In this document: positions 43,089 to 52,319 of the stretch, in pieces | Numbering within the stretch: the first letter of the stretch is position 1 | Layout: each line of letters starts with the position of its first letter | From: Alkalibacterium subtropicum | GTDB taxonomy: Bacteria; Bacillota; Bacilli; Lactobacillales; Carnobacteriaceae_A | Direction: 5' to 3' | NCBI RefSeq assembly: GCF_900112455.1 | Contig: NZ_FOLT01000002.1 | Coordinates: 62,001-126,000 of the forward strand | DNA length: 64,000 bases | Notes under the pieces: generated by a model | What the model saw: the letters and a program-made list of their open reading frames with translations, nothing else | What the model was told of the DNA's origin: nothing | The model's database searches: none | Translations under genes and position numbers: made by a program

Positions 43089-43838
43089 TTAAGCATCCAG
43101 CGTGAGCATTTCTTTCACGAAAAAGGCCGTGATTTCTTTCATCGTCGGCACTTTGACAAGGTGTTCTTCGTCCTCTTCCATAAAGGTCAGATTCCTGTCA
43201 GGATTCTCTTTGACGAATTCCTCGACGTGGTCAAAGGGCACGATCACATCATGAATGCCATGCCAGAATAATACAGGTCTGTCACCCAGCGCTTCGGGAT
43301 GATAGGACAAATCATACGCCGGTATCCAGCCCAGCAGGGATTCATAGTCATGCGGGAAAAAGCGGTCGAGCTTTGAAGCGTGATCCATGATCCGGTCCCG
43401 GTATTTTGCCGGCTGAGGCGAACCCATGATGCAGGCTGCCACTTTAATCTCGGGATGATGCGTAAGCAGCGCGCAGGTCGTTATCCCACCCATCGATACG
43501 CCGCCCACTGCTAGCCGGTCATCCACGACGCCCAGTTTTTTGAAATGGTTCACGATGAAACCAAATTCGAATAGATTGGTGTGAATGCTCTGCCAGAAAG
43601 TCAGTGAAGGGATCCTGGTGATCGGCTGTTTCCGCTCCCCGTGATTGGCTGCATCCGGCAGCAGGACCCGAAATCCTGCCTCGGCCAGATAGCGGCCCTG
43701 GGTCAGCACGAGTTCCTTCGAGGACTGCCAGCCGTGATAATAAACGATCAACGGCAGGATATCGTTCCGCTTAGCCTCTTCAACCACTTCCAGCAAAGGA
43801 ATCGTTCCTAATGTACGTTTGCGTATCGTCAACTTCAT
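43089..43838 (-). CDS. Alpha/beta hydrolase, YitV/prolyl-oligopeptidase-type esterase
   Basis: A 249-residue serine hydrolase. The oxyanion strand reads LPLIVYYHGWQSSKEL, the nucleophile elbow is GVSMGG (Ser of G-x-S-x-G), Asp/His complete the triad in FWHGIHDVIVPFDH and the terminal EEDEEHLVKVP. No signal peptide. The ATG at 43838 is chosen because AGAGGTG lies 5 bases before it. It is 16 bp downstream of the AAC(3)-like gene and probably cotranscribed. The resemblance is to Bacillus YitV-like esterases of unknown substrate. Confidence 0.88.
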   Translation of the reverse strand: MKLTIRKRTLGTIPLLEVVEEAKRNDILPLIVYYHGWQSSKELVLTQGRYLAEAGFRVLLPDAANHGERKQPITRIPSLTFWQSIHTNLFEFGFIVNHFKKLGVVDDRLAVGGVSMGGITTCALLTHHPEIKVAACIMGSPQPAKYRDRIMDHASKLDRFFPHDYESLLGWIPAYDLSYHPEALGDRPVLFWHGIHDVIVPFDHVEEFVKENPDRNLTFMEEDEEHLVKVPTMKEITAFFVKEMLTLDA

Positions 43839-43854
43839 TTTTTCACCTCTTGGG

Positions 43855-44655
43855 TCAGCTTTTACTGTGTTTATTCTGAAAGTAATAGCGCCACTCATCA
43901 GCAAGCGGCTCGTTATCTGAAAATAAATCAGAATTTTTCAGAAGCAGTTCTGTCAGCAGGTCTGCCGTTTTCCTTGCATCCACGACGCGCACGTCTGCAT
44001 CGCCGAACGTTCCTCTGCTCATGGCCCCTTCTTCCAGCAGGATCTCTTCCACTTTCCAGTAATGCTCGGACGCATGTGAACCGGAATGGCGGCGGGACGG
44101 AACACGGACTTTTTCTCCTGTGCGAAGGACACTGTACAAGTCTTCATATGACTCGGTCATCCGTCCGGGAGTGTCCACCCACTCCTCGATGCCATGAATA
44201 AAAGTATTTCTCGTCAAGTCGACCCCGATCAGCAAAATCTTAGCGTCTCTGTCCACAAGTTTTCCCCAGACAGACTGCCGGGCACAGGGCGTATCGTGTC
44301 TGTATTCTTCTTTGGTAAATGATTCAGCTTCTTTGCCTAGTGCAGCGACCGAATGCGTCGGGTGTTCAGATCGGAAGACATTCGGTCGCCGTCTGAATCT
44401 CTCGGTCAATATCCCGACGTTCGAGGGGGATCGTCTGACGTCAAAAACTGGATTCTCTTTATTGATGTATTCCCATGTATGTGTCGGCAGGACCAGCAGG
44501 CCAGCCTTCATATACGCACTCAAGGTGTCTAGAACCGCGTCCGGACCTCCTTTAACTGCTCCAATGCTTTTATAGGAAGAATGAACCAGTAGTGTGCCTT
44601 CCACATTAATATCCAGCTGTTTTAAATCAGGAATCAGTGACTCTTTTGTATGCAT
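43855..44655 (-). CDS. Aminoglycoside 3-N-acetyltransferase-like protein (AAC(3)/YokD family)
   Basis: A 266-residue acetyl-CoA-dependent antibiotic acetyltransferase-family protein. LLVHSSYKSIGAVKGGPDAV binds CoA, LVLPTHTWEY and NVGILTERFRRRP follow, and SEHPTHSVAALGKEA contains the conserved His of the family. The DTPCARQS and LLIGVDLTRNTFIHGIEEW segments are also typical. Chromosomal relatives such as YokD bind acetyl-CoA but often have no proven resistance role, so resistance should not be assumed. AGAGGTG precedes the ATG. First gene of a two-gene transcript with the alpha/beta hydrolase. Confidence 0.88.
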   Translation of the reverse strand: MHTKESLIPDLKQLDINVEGTLLVHSSYKSIGAVKGGPDAVLDTLSAYMKAGLLVLPTHTWEYINKENPVFDVRRSPSNVGILTERFRRRPNVFRSEHPTHSVAALGKEAESFTKEEYRHDTPCARQSVWGKLVDRDAKILLIGVDLTRNTFIHGIEEWVDTPGRMTESYEDLYSVLRTGEKVRVPSRRHSGSHASEHYWKVEEILLEEGAMSRGTFGDADVRVVDARKTADLLTELLLKNSDLFSDNEPLADEWRYYFQNKHSKS

Positions 44656-44738
44656 GTTTTCACCTCTTTTATCTATTCGCTATATTACTGATTAAACAGG
44701 ATAGTTGGTGAAAATGCAAACGGATCAGGATGACTCTT

Positions 44739-45025
44739 TTTAAAGACAGCAGCAACGTTCAGCCCGTTCAGTTTCCACTCTTGGCAGAACAGACCAAAGT
44801 TTGCCTGCATTCGGTTTATTCGCACATGCAACAGATTTAAATAAACCCAACATGAAAGTCTTGGACGCACAGGGAGCGCTCTTCGATTTGAACGAGCCGA
44901 ACCTCGCCATAGTTCAGCTTTTCCCGATATTATTCTATCCTGAATGAGCCGAACTTGGGAAAGTTCAGCTTGTTCAGCACACATCCATATTTGTACAAGC
45001 CAAACCGTGACTCAGCCTATAGCCT
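44739..45025. repeat. 51-bp tandem hairpin array, locus D (5-6 units)
   Basis: This fills the gene-free stretch 44656-45101. Units begin near 44739, 44790 (ACAGACCAAAG), 44841 (ATAAACCCAAC), 44891 (ACGAGCCGAAC), 44944 (ATGAGCCGAAC) and 44995 (ACAAGCCAAAC), spaced 50-53 bp. The clearest unit pairs TGAATGAGCCGAAC with GTTCAGCTTGTTCA around TTGGGAAA. The motif matches locus B (ATAAGCCGAAG...TTCAGTTTATTCA), 31 kb away, so B and D are one family. An open frame across 44685-44984 is judged accidental. Confidence 0.78.
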
Positions 45026-45044
45026 GACAATAGAAAAATAAAAA

Positions 45045-45080
45045 ACCAGCGGGAGATCCGTTAAGATCCCACACGCTGGT
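45045..45080 (-). terminator. Rho-independent terminator after the 3D-domain gene
   Basis: ACCAGCG-GGAGATC pairs with GATC-CCACACGCTGGT, followed on the minus strand by TTTTTTATTTTT, about 20 bp after the stop. Confidence 0.85.
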
Positions 45081-45101
45081 CCATCGACTCTTTATTATTT
45101 A

Positions 45102-46226
45102 TTAGTTCAGGACTCGGATAGTCACATGGCGGCGGCCCCATTGCAGCGCTTCAGCTACTGTCTTGAAGTGAATATCTATGATTTTTCCATTGATTGCTCC
45201 ACCAGTATCGCCGGCAATGTAGACGCCCATGCCTTCAACTTCCACCATGGAGCCAAGCGGGATGACTGAAGGGTCGACCGCGATGACACGCGGATTGATA
45301 CGTAAATCGATACCCATATACGTGTGTGTGCTCAATCCCGGCTGCTTCGTTGAATACCCAGTCGCCTCGACTCTCAATGTACGGCCAGATGTTTGTGCTG
45401 GTTTTGATTCTTTTTTAGCGGCAGGTTTCGACTCCACTTTTTCGGGTGCTGAGGTCTTAACTGTCTGCCTGGCACTCGTTTGATTATCAGATGATGAAGT
45501 GGAGACATCCTGAGCATCTGTGTCTCTCTCAGCGGCAGCTCGAGCAGCTTCTTCTCTTGCCGCGCGACGTGCTTCTTCGATGCGTGCCACTTCTTCAGCT
45601 TCTCGTTGCACAAGTGAAGACAATTCTGACTGATTATCCATGATCATTGTCTGAAGGGAAGCGACCTTACCGTCCAGCTCCTCTTTCTGCGCTACAGCTT
45701 CTTCCTGCTGCCCCTTCAATTCCTGACGTGCCTCTACCAGCTGCTCTTTCAGATCGACAAGTTTCTGCGCTTCTTCTTTAGCCAGTTCGATCTGTTCATT
45801 ACCTGCATCGGTCAAACGCATGAGAACAAGCGCACGATTGAACATGTCTGAGATGCTTTCAGATTCCAGCAGTGTCAGCACGATATTCTGGGATATTTCA
45901 TTGACCTGCAGGGAATGCAGGCGTTCGCTGGCCTGTTCCAGACGCGCTGATACGATCGCTTCCTGTTTGGTGATGTCCTTTTCAGTCATTTCTATATCAG
46001 ACTCTTTTTCAGTAATGGTCTCTTCCAATGTGACCAGCGTCTCGTTCAATGTGTTGACTTCTTCGAGAACTGTATTGACATTCTCCTGAAGTGACTGGAT
46101 CTCCTGTTTAGTCTGTTCCTGCTGGTCTTTGATCGTATCTAAAGATTCAGCTGAAGCAGGTTGAGCATTATTCAACTGCAAGAATGTTAAACCAATCACA
46201 GCCAAGCTCACTAGTCGTTTTTTCAT
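45102..46226 (-). CDS. Secreted coiled-coil protein with C-terminal 3D domain (cell-wall hydrolase-like)
   Basis: 374 residues. A signal peptide (VSLAVIGLTFLQLNNAQPASA) is followed by long coiled coils at ~30-215 rich in Glu/Gln/Leu, as in the CwlO/PcsB family, an Ala/Arg- and Ser/Lys-rich linker, and a 3D domain at ~285-374. That domain carries the three conserved acidic positions, including Asp in IAGDTGGAINGK and IDIHF, found in lytic transglycosylase-like proteins (YocH, Rpf/Sps). It should act on peptidoglycan outside the membrane, with the coiled coil for control or anchoring. No NlpC/P60 domain is present. It faces ppx across a 325-bp divergent region. Confidence 0.88.
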   Translation of the reverse strand: MKKRLVSLAVIGLTFLQLNNAQPASAESLDTIKDQQEQTKQEIQSLQENVNTVLEEVNTLNETLVTLEETITEKESDIEMTEKDITKQEAIVSARLEQASERLHSLQVNEISQNIVLTLLESESISDMFNRALVLMRLTDAGNEQIELAKEEAQKLVDLKEQLVEARQELKGQQEEAVAQKEELDGKVASLQTMIMDNQSELSSLVQREAEEVARIEEARRAAREEAARAAAERDTDAQDVSTSSSDNQTSARQTVKTSAPEKVESKPAAKKESKPAQTSGRTLRVEATGYSTKQPGLSTHTYMGIDLRINPRVIAVDPSVIPLGSMVEVEGMGVYIAGDTGGAINGKIIDIHFKTVAEALQWGRRHVTIRVLN

Positions 46227-46551
46227 GATTTATCGGACAATCCTTTCTGAATTAAGGGTTTGTATACGCAATCAGTATTCAATGCCCAGTTATTATACCG
46301 GTAAAACCTTTATTGTACATTTCGGTTCTCTTACAATTTGTTACAAAAACTTGAACATTGAGAGCGTTTCACATAGATAACAGCTGTTTTATGTAAAAGA
46401 ACCAGTTATGATAGCGTTTTCCGTCATTTTGTAATATGATTGTAATGAAGTGTGCTTTTTTAGACTTTATGCAGAAAGAAATAGTATGATTAAAGAGAAA
46501 GATACTTACCCCGCCTTTACGTTAGTTTGAAATTTATGAGGAGTGACTATT
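46227..46551. other. Divergent intergenic region between the 3D-domain gene and ppx
   Basis: About 325 bp. A TGTAAC-AAAT-TGTAAG string on the minus strand near 46330-46350 resembles a WalR box but has a 4-base instead of 5-base spacer, so it is only suggestive. No convincing promoter, hairpin array or small gene was found. Confidence 0.4.
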
Positions 46552-48117
46552 ATGTCAAGAGAACGTTTTGGATTACTAGATGTCGGTTCGAATACCATCC
46601 GGTTAGTCATCTTTGAAAAAGATGATTATCAGGGTATTACGGAACTTCAGAACATAAAAACCCCCGCCCGCCTGGTTCAGTATCTGGACAGTGAAAATAA
46701 AATGTCCGAAGACGGCATAAAGGTATTGATAAAAGTGCTGAAAAGCTTTACGGATATCGCTGAACGTTATAATATCGAAGATCTCATTTCTATAGCAACA
46801 GCTGCGATCCGACAGTCTACGAACAAAGAGGCGATCATCGACCGTGTAAAAGAAGAAGTGGATCTGGACCTTGGCATACTGCCTGAAGAAAAAGAAGCCT
46901 ATTACGGGAATTATGCCGTAAGACACACCATGGATGTCATTGACGGTGTCAGTGTCGATATCGGTGGGGGCAGTACGGAAGTCACTTACTTTAAAAACAA
47001 GGAAGTCAAAGAGATGCACAGTTTCCCCTTTGGCACAGTCTCTCTCCAGAAAGATTTTTTTGATGGAAAAGATCACAATGATGAAAAGGCAATAAAAAAA
47101 GCCCGCAAGTGGGTAAATGAACAGCTGAAAACGCTGGACTGGCTCGAAGGACTGGAAGTCACTTTAGTCGGGATCGGCGGTTCAGCACGCAACTATGCCG
47201 AAGTTTACCAGCGTCAGAACGACTACCCGATCGCGGGCATCCACCAATATTACATGTCCAGAAATGACCTATATGAGACCTTCGAACTATTTGAAGAGAG
47301 TTCTATGGACGACATGGCTGACCTGGACGGCCTGAGTGAAGACCGCCGGGATATCATCATTCCGGCTGGCATCGTCTTCTCTGAACTGCTTGAGGTCATG
47401 GATTCTGAAACCTTTGCCATCAGTAACCGAGGTCTGCGGGAAGGTATCATACTTGAGAAACTGAATCAGCGATATGAAGATTCTTATGACCTGTTCGGGA
47501 TCAAACGTCAAACGGTACAGCGCATGTTCAAGCAATACGATATCCGTCCGATCAGTGCCCATCAGCGGATCATCCTGGCTGACCGGCTTATCGAACTGAT
47601 AAAAGAGAAAGGGATCCTGGAGGTCGCGGACGAACACCTCTATCTGCTGCACTACGGGGCTACTCTCTATTACCTGGGCAGTTACATCGAAGATGATTCG
47701 AAATCACAGCATACTTTTTATATCATCTCCAATACGAATCTGCATGGGTTCAATCACCGCGATCGTGTGCGCCTTGCCTTATTAGCCAGTTACAAGAACC
47801 GGTCACTGTTCAAGCAGTACACCAGTGATGTAAAAGACTGGTATGATGAGAAAGAACTTGATCTGCTGCTTTATATGGGGAGCATCATCAAGTTCGCAGA
47901 AGCTCTGAGTGATTCGCACGTCAACTTTGTCCAGGAGATGGATCTTAAAGAAACAGATGATGACGGCTATGTGCTTCAGGTCACCTACAGCGGCGATGCG
48001 ATCGCTGAAGAGTATCGGGCCAATCGCCATAAAAATCATATCGAACGGGTTTTGGGGAAACCACTTGAGATCACGTTCAATAAAGAAATAAATGACTCAC
48101 CCCAAACGGAGGTATAG
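46552..48117 (+). CDS. ppx: Exopolyphosphatase / pppGpp phosphohydrolase
   Basis: Releases phosphate from the ends of polyphosphate and can hydrolyse pppGpp. The 521-residue protein has the ASKHA-fold phosphate loops LDVGSNTIRL near residue 7 and VDIGGGSTEVTYF near 140, the ATAAIR and GIGGSARN segments, and a C-terminal HD-like helical domain (HAFI-type, LLHYGATLYYLGSYIE). The length is that of the long two-domain Ppx. The ATG at 46552 (MSRERFG) is used since GAGGAG stands 8 bases before it. ppk starts 2 bp after the stop, so the two enzymes of polyphosphate turnover are translationally linked. Confidence 0.94.
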   Translation: MSRERFGLLDVGSNTIRLVIFEKDDYQGITELQNIKTPARLVQYLDSENKMSEDGIKVLIKVLKSFTDIAERYNIEDLISIATAAIRQSTNKEAIIDRVKEEVDLDLGILPEEKEAYYGNYAVRHTMDVIDGVSVDIGGGSTEVTYFKNKEVKEMHSFPFGTVSLQKDFFDGKDHNDEKAIKKARKWVNEQLKTLDWLEGLEVTLVGIGGSARNYAEVYQRQNDYPIAGIHQYYMSRNDLYETFELFEESSMDDMADLDGLSEDRRDIIIPAGIVFSELLEVMDSETFAISNRGLREGIILEKLNQRYEDSYDLFGIKRQTVQRMFKQYDIRPISAHQRIILADRLIELIKEKGILEVADEHLYLLHYGATLYYLGSYIEDDSKSQHTFYIISNTNLHGFNHRDRVRLALLASYKNRSLFKQYTSDVKDWYDEKELDLLLYMGSIIKFAEALSDSHVNFVQEMDLKETDDDGYVLQVTYSGDAIAEEYRANRHKNHIERVLGKPLEITFNKEINDSPQTEV

Positions 48118-48119
48118 CT

Positions 48120-50252
48120 ATGCAGGGGCAAGATAATTCACTGGAAAATCCGGAATACTATCAGAATAGAGAATTGTCGTGGCTGGATTTCAATGCCCGT
48201 GTGGTAGAAGAAGCAGACGACCCGACCAATCCGCTGCTGGAACAGCTGAAATTTCTGGCGATCGGCAGTTCGAATTTGGATGAATTCTACAAAGTCCGGG
48301 TGGCGGGGCTGCAGGATCAGCTGAAGATGGGCGTCAGTGAGCCTGATACGAAGAAACAATGGACACCAAAAAAACAGCTTCAGGAAATAACCAGAAAGAA
48401 TCAAAAGCAAGTCAGACGCCAGTATGCTCTTTTTGAAAAAAAGAAAAAGGAGCTTGAGAATTACGCCATCTCCTTCACAACGATCGATGCGTTGTCAGAA
48501 GCCGATAAGGAACGGGCCAAAGGCCTCTTCAAATATGAGATCGATCCGGCCATCACACCCTACGGTATCGATGCCTACCGTCCCTTTCCGCATTTGACAG
48601 ACGGTGTGCTGCATCTGTTCGTCCGGCTTGAAAAATCCGGCAAGCCTTTCATCGCCATCGTGCCTGTGCCTCAGCGGCTGAACCGTCTCTTTTCTCTCAA
48701 AAAAGACGGAGAGATCCTGCTGCTGTTTTCTGAAGACATGATCTATTCCTTTCTTTCAGATTTATTCAAGGGATATAAAGTGACGTACTCCTTTACGTTT
48801 CGTATCACGCGGAATGCTGATCTGGAAATACAGGAAGAAGGGGCGGAGGATCTGCTGTCCGTTATCGAAGACTATCTCGAAAAACGGAAAAACGGCATGG
48901 CCGTCAGACTGGAAGTCGACAACCGCAGCACCAGCCAGTCCGTAGAAAAAGACATCGCGTATTTAAAAAAAGAATTGTCCATCAAGCAGCGGGATATCTA
49001 TTATCTGAACGGTCCCATCGATCTGACGTGTCTGCATGAAGCGGTGGACATACTGGAAGATGCCGGTCTGAGTCTTTCCTTCGAAGCCTTCGATCCTTTT
49101 TATCCGCAAGTCTATGAGAACCAATCGGTCTACAGCCTGGCCGCCGATCAGGATTTGTTCTTCCATCATCCGTTTGATTCCTTCAAACCGATCATTCAGT
49201 TTATTGAACAGGCGGTTGAAGATGACCGGACCGTGGCCATCAAACAGACTTTATACCGTGTCAGCCAGGATTCTCCTTTAGTCCGGGCACTGGAAAATGC
49301 TGCAAAGAAAGGCATCCAGGTCACCGTTCTGGTCGAACTGAAAGCCCGGTTCGACGAGGCGAACAATGTCCACTGGGCAAGAAAGCTTGAAGAAGCCGGC
49401 GCCCATATCCTTTATGGAGTCAAAGGGCTGAAAACGCACAGCAAGGCCACACTCGTCATAAAAAAAGAGAAACGCGGGTTCAGACGGTATGCTCATCTTG
49501 GGACCGGCAACTATAATGAACAGACCGCCAAACTGTATACGGATATGGGACTGATCACGGCAGATAAAGAGATCACACAGGATGTCTTTGACTTTTTCAA
49601 TTATCTGAGCGGATATAACGAACAGCCGCCTTATCACTACCTGCATGTCTCACCTTTCGATATCCGCGATGCGTTCATTGAAAATATCGAAAAGGAGATC
49701 ACTCTTCATAGACGTTACGGGAACGGCCATATCATTGCGAAAATGAATTCACTGACAGATAAAATGATGCTGCTGAAACTTTATGAAGCCAGTCAGGCCG
49801 GTGTGAAGATCGAACTGATCGTCCGGGGCATCTGCTGTCTGATCCCCGGCATCCCGGGCGTGAGTGAGAATATCACCGTCCGCAGCGTTATCGGTCGTTT
49901 CCTGGAACACAGTCGTGTCTATTACTTCAATCACAACGGCGAAGAAAACCTCTATCTTTCTTCGGCAGACATGATGACCCGTAATATGATCCAGCGGGTG
50001 GAGATCGCTTTTCCCGTTTTAGATGAAAAATGGAAACGACACATCATTTCCATCCTCAAGATGTACCTGTATGATAACGTCAAAGCATGGATCCTTAGGG
50101 CCGACGGACTTTATGAAAAAACGGAGCCCGATGGACGCAAACCCATCCATGCCCAGAAAGAACTCATGCATCTTGAAAGGTCACTGGTGACATCGACGAA
50201 ACGCAGCGTCCTGCAGCGGATCCGCTCATTCGTGACGAAAAGAACACAGTAA
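48120..50252 (+). CDS. ppk1: Polyphosphate kinase
   Basis: Reversibly transfers the ATP gamma-phosphate onto polyphosphate at the membrane. At 710 residues it has the four PPK1 domains: an N-terminal helical domain with ELSWLDFNARVVEEA, the head domain, and two phospholipase-D-like catalytic domains. The phosphohistidine is His440 in LKTHSKATL; GTGNYNEQTA and the second LYLSSADMMTRN motif follow. CGGAGG precedes the ATG by 7 bases. Placed directly behind ppx. No Pho-type regulatory site was identified. Confidence 0.96.
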   Translation: MQGQDNSLENPEYYQNRELSWLDFNARVVEEADDPTNPLLEQLKFLAIGSSNLDEFYKVRVAGLQDQLKMGVSEPDTKKQWTPKKQLQEITRKNQKQVRRQYALFEKKKKELENYAISFTTIDALSEADKERAKGLFKYEIDPAITPYGIDAYRPFPHLTDGVLHLFVRLEKSGKPFIAIVPVPQRLNRLFSLKKDGEILLLFSEDMIYSFLSDLFKGYKVTYSFTFRITRNADLEIQEEGAEDLLSVIEDYLEKRKNGMAVRLEVDNRSTSQSVEKDIAYLKKELSIKQRDIYYLNGPIDLTCLHEAVDILEDAGLSLSFEAFDPFYPQVYENQSVYSLAADQDLFFHHPFDSFKPIIQFIEQAVEDDRTVAIKQTLYRVSQDSPLVRALENAAKKGIQVTVLVELKARFDEANNVHWARKLEEAGAHILYGVKGLKTHSKATLVIKKEKRGFRRYAHLGTGNYNEQTAKLYTDMGLITADKEITQDVFDFFNYLSGYNEQPPYHYLHVSPFDIRDAFIENIEKEITLHRRYGNGHIIAKMNSLTDKMMLLKLYEASQAGVKIELIVRGICCLIPGIPGVSENITVRSVIGRFLEHSRVYYFNHNGEENLYLSSADMMTRNMIQRVEIAFPVLDEKWKRHIISILKMYLYDNVKAWILRADGLYEKTEPDGRKPIHAQKELMHLERSLVTSTKRSVLQRIRSFVTKRTQ

Positions 50253-50380
50253 AAAGGCAGACTTTCCGCTCCTCTTTCGGACCGTTTAATATTGACGGGA
50301 CGAAAAATTAGCGGCAGCTGCCTTCTTTCTGATTTTAATCCCCTTAAATCTGCTATACTGAACAAGAAGGAGGTGCTCAA

Positions 50381-51361
50381 ATGGCTACCACTATTCTGGA
50401 TATCGCCAAGCATGCAGGTGTTTCGTCTGCGACCGTTTCACGCGTCATCAATACCAGCGGCTATGTGGGCAACGAAACCCGCCGGAAAGTAGAACAGGCT
50501 ATAAGGGAGCTCAATTATGCGCCCAATAAACATGCCCAGCTCCTGCGTACCGGCGAAACAAAAAACTTCGGTATCATCAGCACACAATTCAATGAAACAG
50601 CTGTGGCACGTATCAATTCTTTTATCGCTGAGGCTCACACAGCAGGTTATACGACGACACTGTTCATAACCAACGGCGATCGAAAACGCGAGCGCGAAGC
50701 CTTTGATTTATTAAGAGCGAAAGAACTGGACGGTATTTTTCTGGTCTACCGGGCCAACGACTGGGATGTGCTGGAAAAATATCTCGAGGATGGCCCCATC
50801 GTCACCTTACATAATGTCGATAGGCCTGAAATCCCCAGTGTGTTTATCGATCATTATGAAGGAAACCGGCTGGCTCTCTCCTATGCCTGGAATACCGGTT
50901 GCCGGCGGATATTGAATGTTTACGGGACACCGGCCGGACTGAACACTGCCCGCCGGATCAAGGCATACACTGACTTCTGCGCCTCAAAGGACCTCACCCC
51001 CTATCCTTCCGGTCCATTCCTGCGCATCCTTTCCCCGGACGATGTCGACGGGGTCGTAGACTGGATCGAAGAACAGCCTCTCCGTCCGGATGCAGTCATT
51101 GCCCATTCCGATAACATCGCTGCGCTGCTTGTGTCGAGACTTAAGAAAAGAGGCTATAAGGTACCGGATGATCTTTCCATAATCGGTTTTGATAATCTGT
51201 TTGTCAGCGACGTCATGAACATGACAACTGTAGACTATGGCATCGAAGAACAAGGCAGAAACGCCTGCCGCTCCCTGCTGAAACAGCTCGACAAGAAGTC
51301 CGAGGATTTAACGCCCCTCACTTTCCGGCTGATCAAGCGCGGCACGACGAAAGACAGCTGA
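50381..51361 (+). CDS. LacI-family transcriptional regulator
   Basis: 326 residues. The N-terminal LacI helix-turn-helix (TILDIAKHAGVSSATVSRVINTSGYVGNETRRKV, residues 4-37) and hinge helix (ELNYAPNKHAQLLRTG) are followed by a periplasmic-binding-protein-like sugar sensor ending SIIGFDNLFVSDVMNMTTVDY. GGAGG precedes the ATG. It is alone between ppk and the convergent manganese transporter operon, so its targets are probably elsewhere. The pullulanase at 56 kb is a possible but unsupported one. Confidence 0.9.
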   Translation: MATTILDIAKHAGVSSATVSRVINTSGYVGNETRRKVEQAIRELNYAPNKHAQLLRTGETKNFGIISTQFNETAVARINSFIAEAHTAGYTTTLFITNGDRKREREAFDLLRAKELDGIFLVYRANDWDVLEKYLEDGPIVTLHNVDRPEIPSVFIDHYEGNRLALSYAWNTGCRRILNVYGTPAGLNTARRIKAYTDFCASKDLTPYPSGPFLRILSPDDVDGVVDWIEEQPLRPDAVIAHSDNIAALLVSRLKKRGYKVPDDLSIIGFDNLFVSDVMNMTTVDYGIEEQGRNACRSLLKQLDKKSEDLTPLTFRLIKRGTTKDS

Positions 51362-51371
51362 GATAAAAAAG

Positions 51372-51411
51372 ATCCACCATTCTGATTTTACTGGAATGGT
51401 GGATGTTTTTT
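51372..51411. terminator. Bidirectional terminator between the LacI gene and mntD
   Basis: ATCCACCATTC pairs perfectly with GAATGGTGGAT (51394-51404). A T-run follows on the plus strand and A-rich sequence on the left serves the minus strand. Confidence 0.9.
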
Positions 51412-52319
51412 TAAATTAAAGTTTCTATCCGTTTATTTAAGTTATTATGCGCCCGCTTCTGATTCAGCTGCTGTTTGAACAAGCCTTTTCCTGGAGAAAA
51501 GACAAGGATAAGCAAAGTTGTACCTCCTGTTACCACCGCGATCATGCCGGCGATCGTCGTATCGAAAAGGAAAGCAAGCTGAACTCCGCTGATGCTGTTG
51601 ATGACAGCCATGAGCACTGTGATGCTGATCATTTTCTTTAACGAATGCGTCAGCAGATAGCCAGAAAGCGCCGGTCCCACCATGAAGCCGACAATAAGGA
51701 TTGATCCTACAGAATCATAGGCGCCAACGGCTGTGAGCGATACCAGTGTCATGAGTGCATAGTGGATGATCAATGGCGTAAACCCAAGAGCGGCAGCGAA
51801 AGCCGGATCAAACGTCGTGATCTTCAGCTCCTTGTAGAAAAAGAAAATGAACAAAGCATTGATGACCAGGATCACTGACATCACCCAAAGCGACTGGGGT
51901 CCCAGATCATATCCGAATGCATCAAAGCGGCGAAAAGGGGCAAACGCCAGATCTCCCATCAAAACGGCATCTTCATCAAGATGGACATCGCCTGCATAGA
52001 GCGTGATCAAAATGATCGCGATGCTGAAGAAAAGGGGAAAGACGATCCCGATCGCCGCATCGTTGGATACCAGATCGGAACGCTGTATGGTTTCGATGAG
52101 CCATACGGTTGCGACGCCAACCAGGGTCGCTCCGATCATCAGGAGGGGCGAGTTCAGATCCTGAGTGATAAAGAATGCCAAGACGATACCCAGCAAAACT
52201 GTATGCGTGATAGCGTCAGACACCATCGTCACACCTCTGAGTACCAGGAATACGCCGGGCAGCGCACAGGCTATGGCCACGACGACAGCGATCATGGTGA
52301 TTTCGGTTATCATACTCAT
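51411..52319 (-). CDS. mntD: Metal ABC transporter permease (second)
   Basis: A 302-residue permease of the ABC-3 (ZnuB/MntC/TroC) family with eight or nine hydrophobic segments. It begins ITMIAVVVAIACALPGVFLVLRG and includes the conserved TTFDPAFAAALGF loop and GSILIVGFMVGPALSGYLL. The basic C-terminal tail (NQKRAHNNLNKRIE) is cytoplasmic. It overlaps the first permease gene by 4 bp. The two permeases form a heterodimer in the membrane for Mn2+ (or Fe2+/Zn2+) uptake with the ATPase and lipoprotein encoded upstream. Named by analogy with Bacillus mntABCD. Confidence 0.88.
   Translation of the reverse strand: MSMITEITMIAVVVAIACALPGVFLVLRGVTMVSDAITHTVLLGIVLAFFITQDLNSPLLMIGATLVGVATVWLIETIQRSDLVSNDAAIGIVFPLFFSIAIILITLYAGDVHLDEDAVLMGDLAFAPFRRFDAFGYDLGPQSLWVMSVILVINALFIFFFYKELKITTFDPAFAAALGFTPLIIHYALMTLVSLTAVGAYDSVGSILIVGFMVGPALSGYLLTHSLKKMISITVLMAVINSISGVQLAFLFDTTIAGMIAVVTGGTTLLILVFSPGKGLFKQQLNQKRAHNNLNKRIETLI

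Noticed and set aside
43855-44655. Acquired aminoglycoside resistance gene on a mobile element
   Set aside because: No transposase, integron or composition change nearby; the protein fits chromosomal YokD-like relatives of unproven resistance role.
44685-44984. 99-residue ORF on the minus strand
   Set aside because: It lies entirely within the 51-bp hairpin array, has no ribosome site and no conserved character; its frame is an accident of the repeats.
46320-46352. WalR box upstream of the 3D-domain gene
   Set aside because: TGTAAC-N4-TGTAAG has the wrong spacer length and a G at the last position, so it is below the usual standard.
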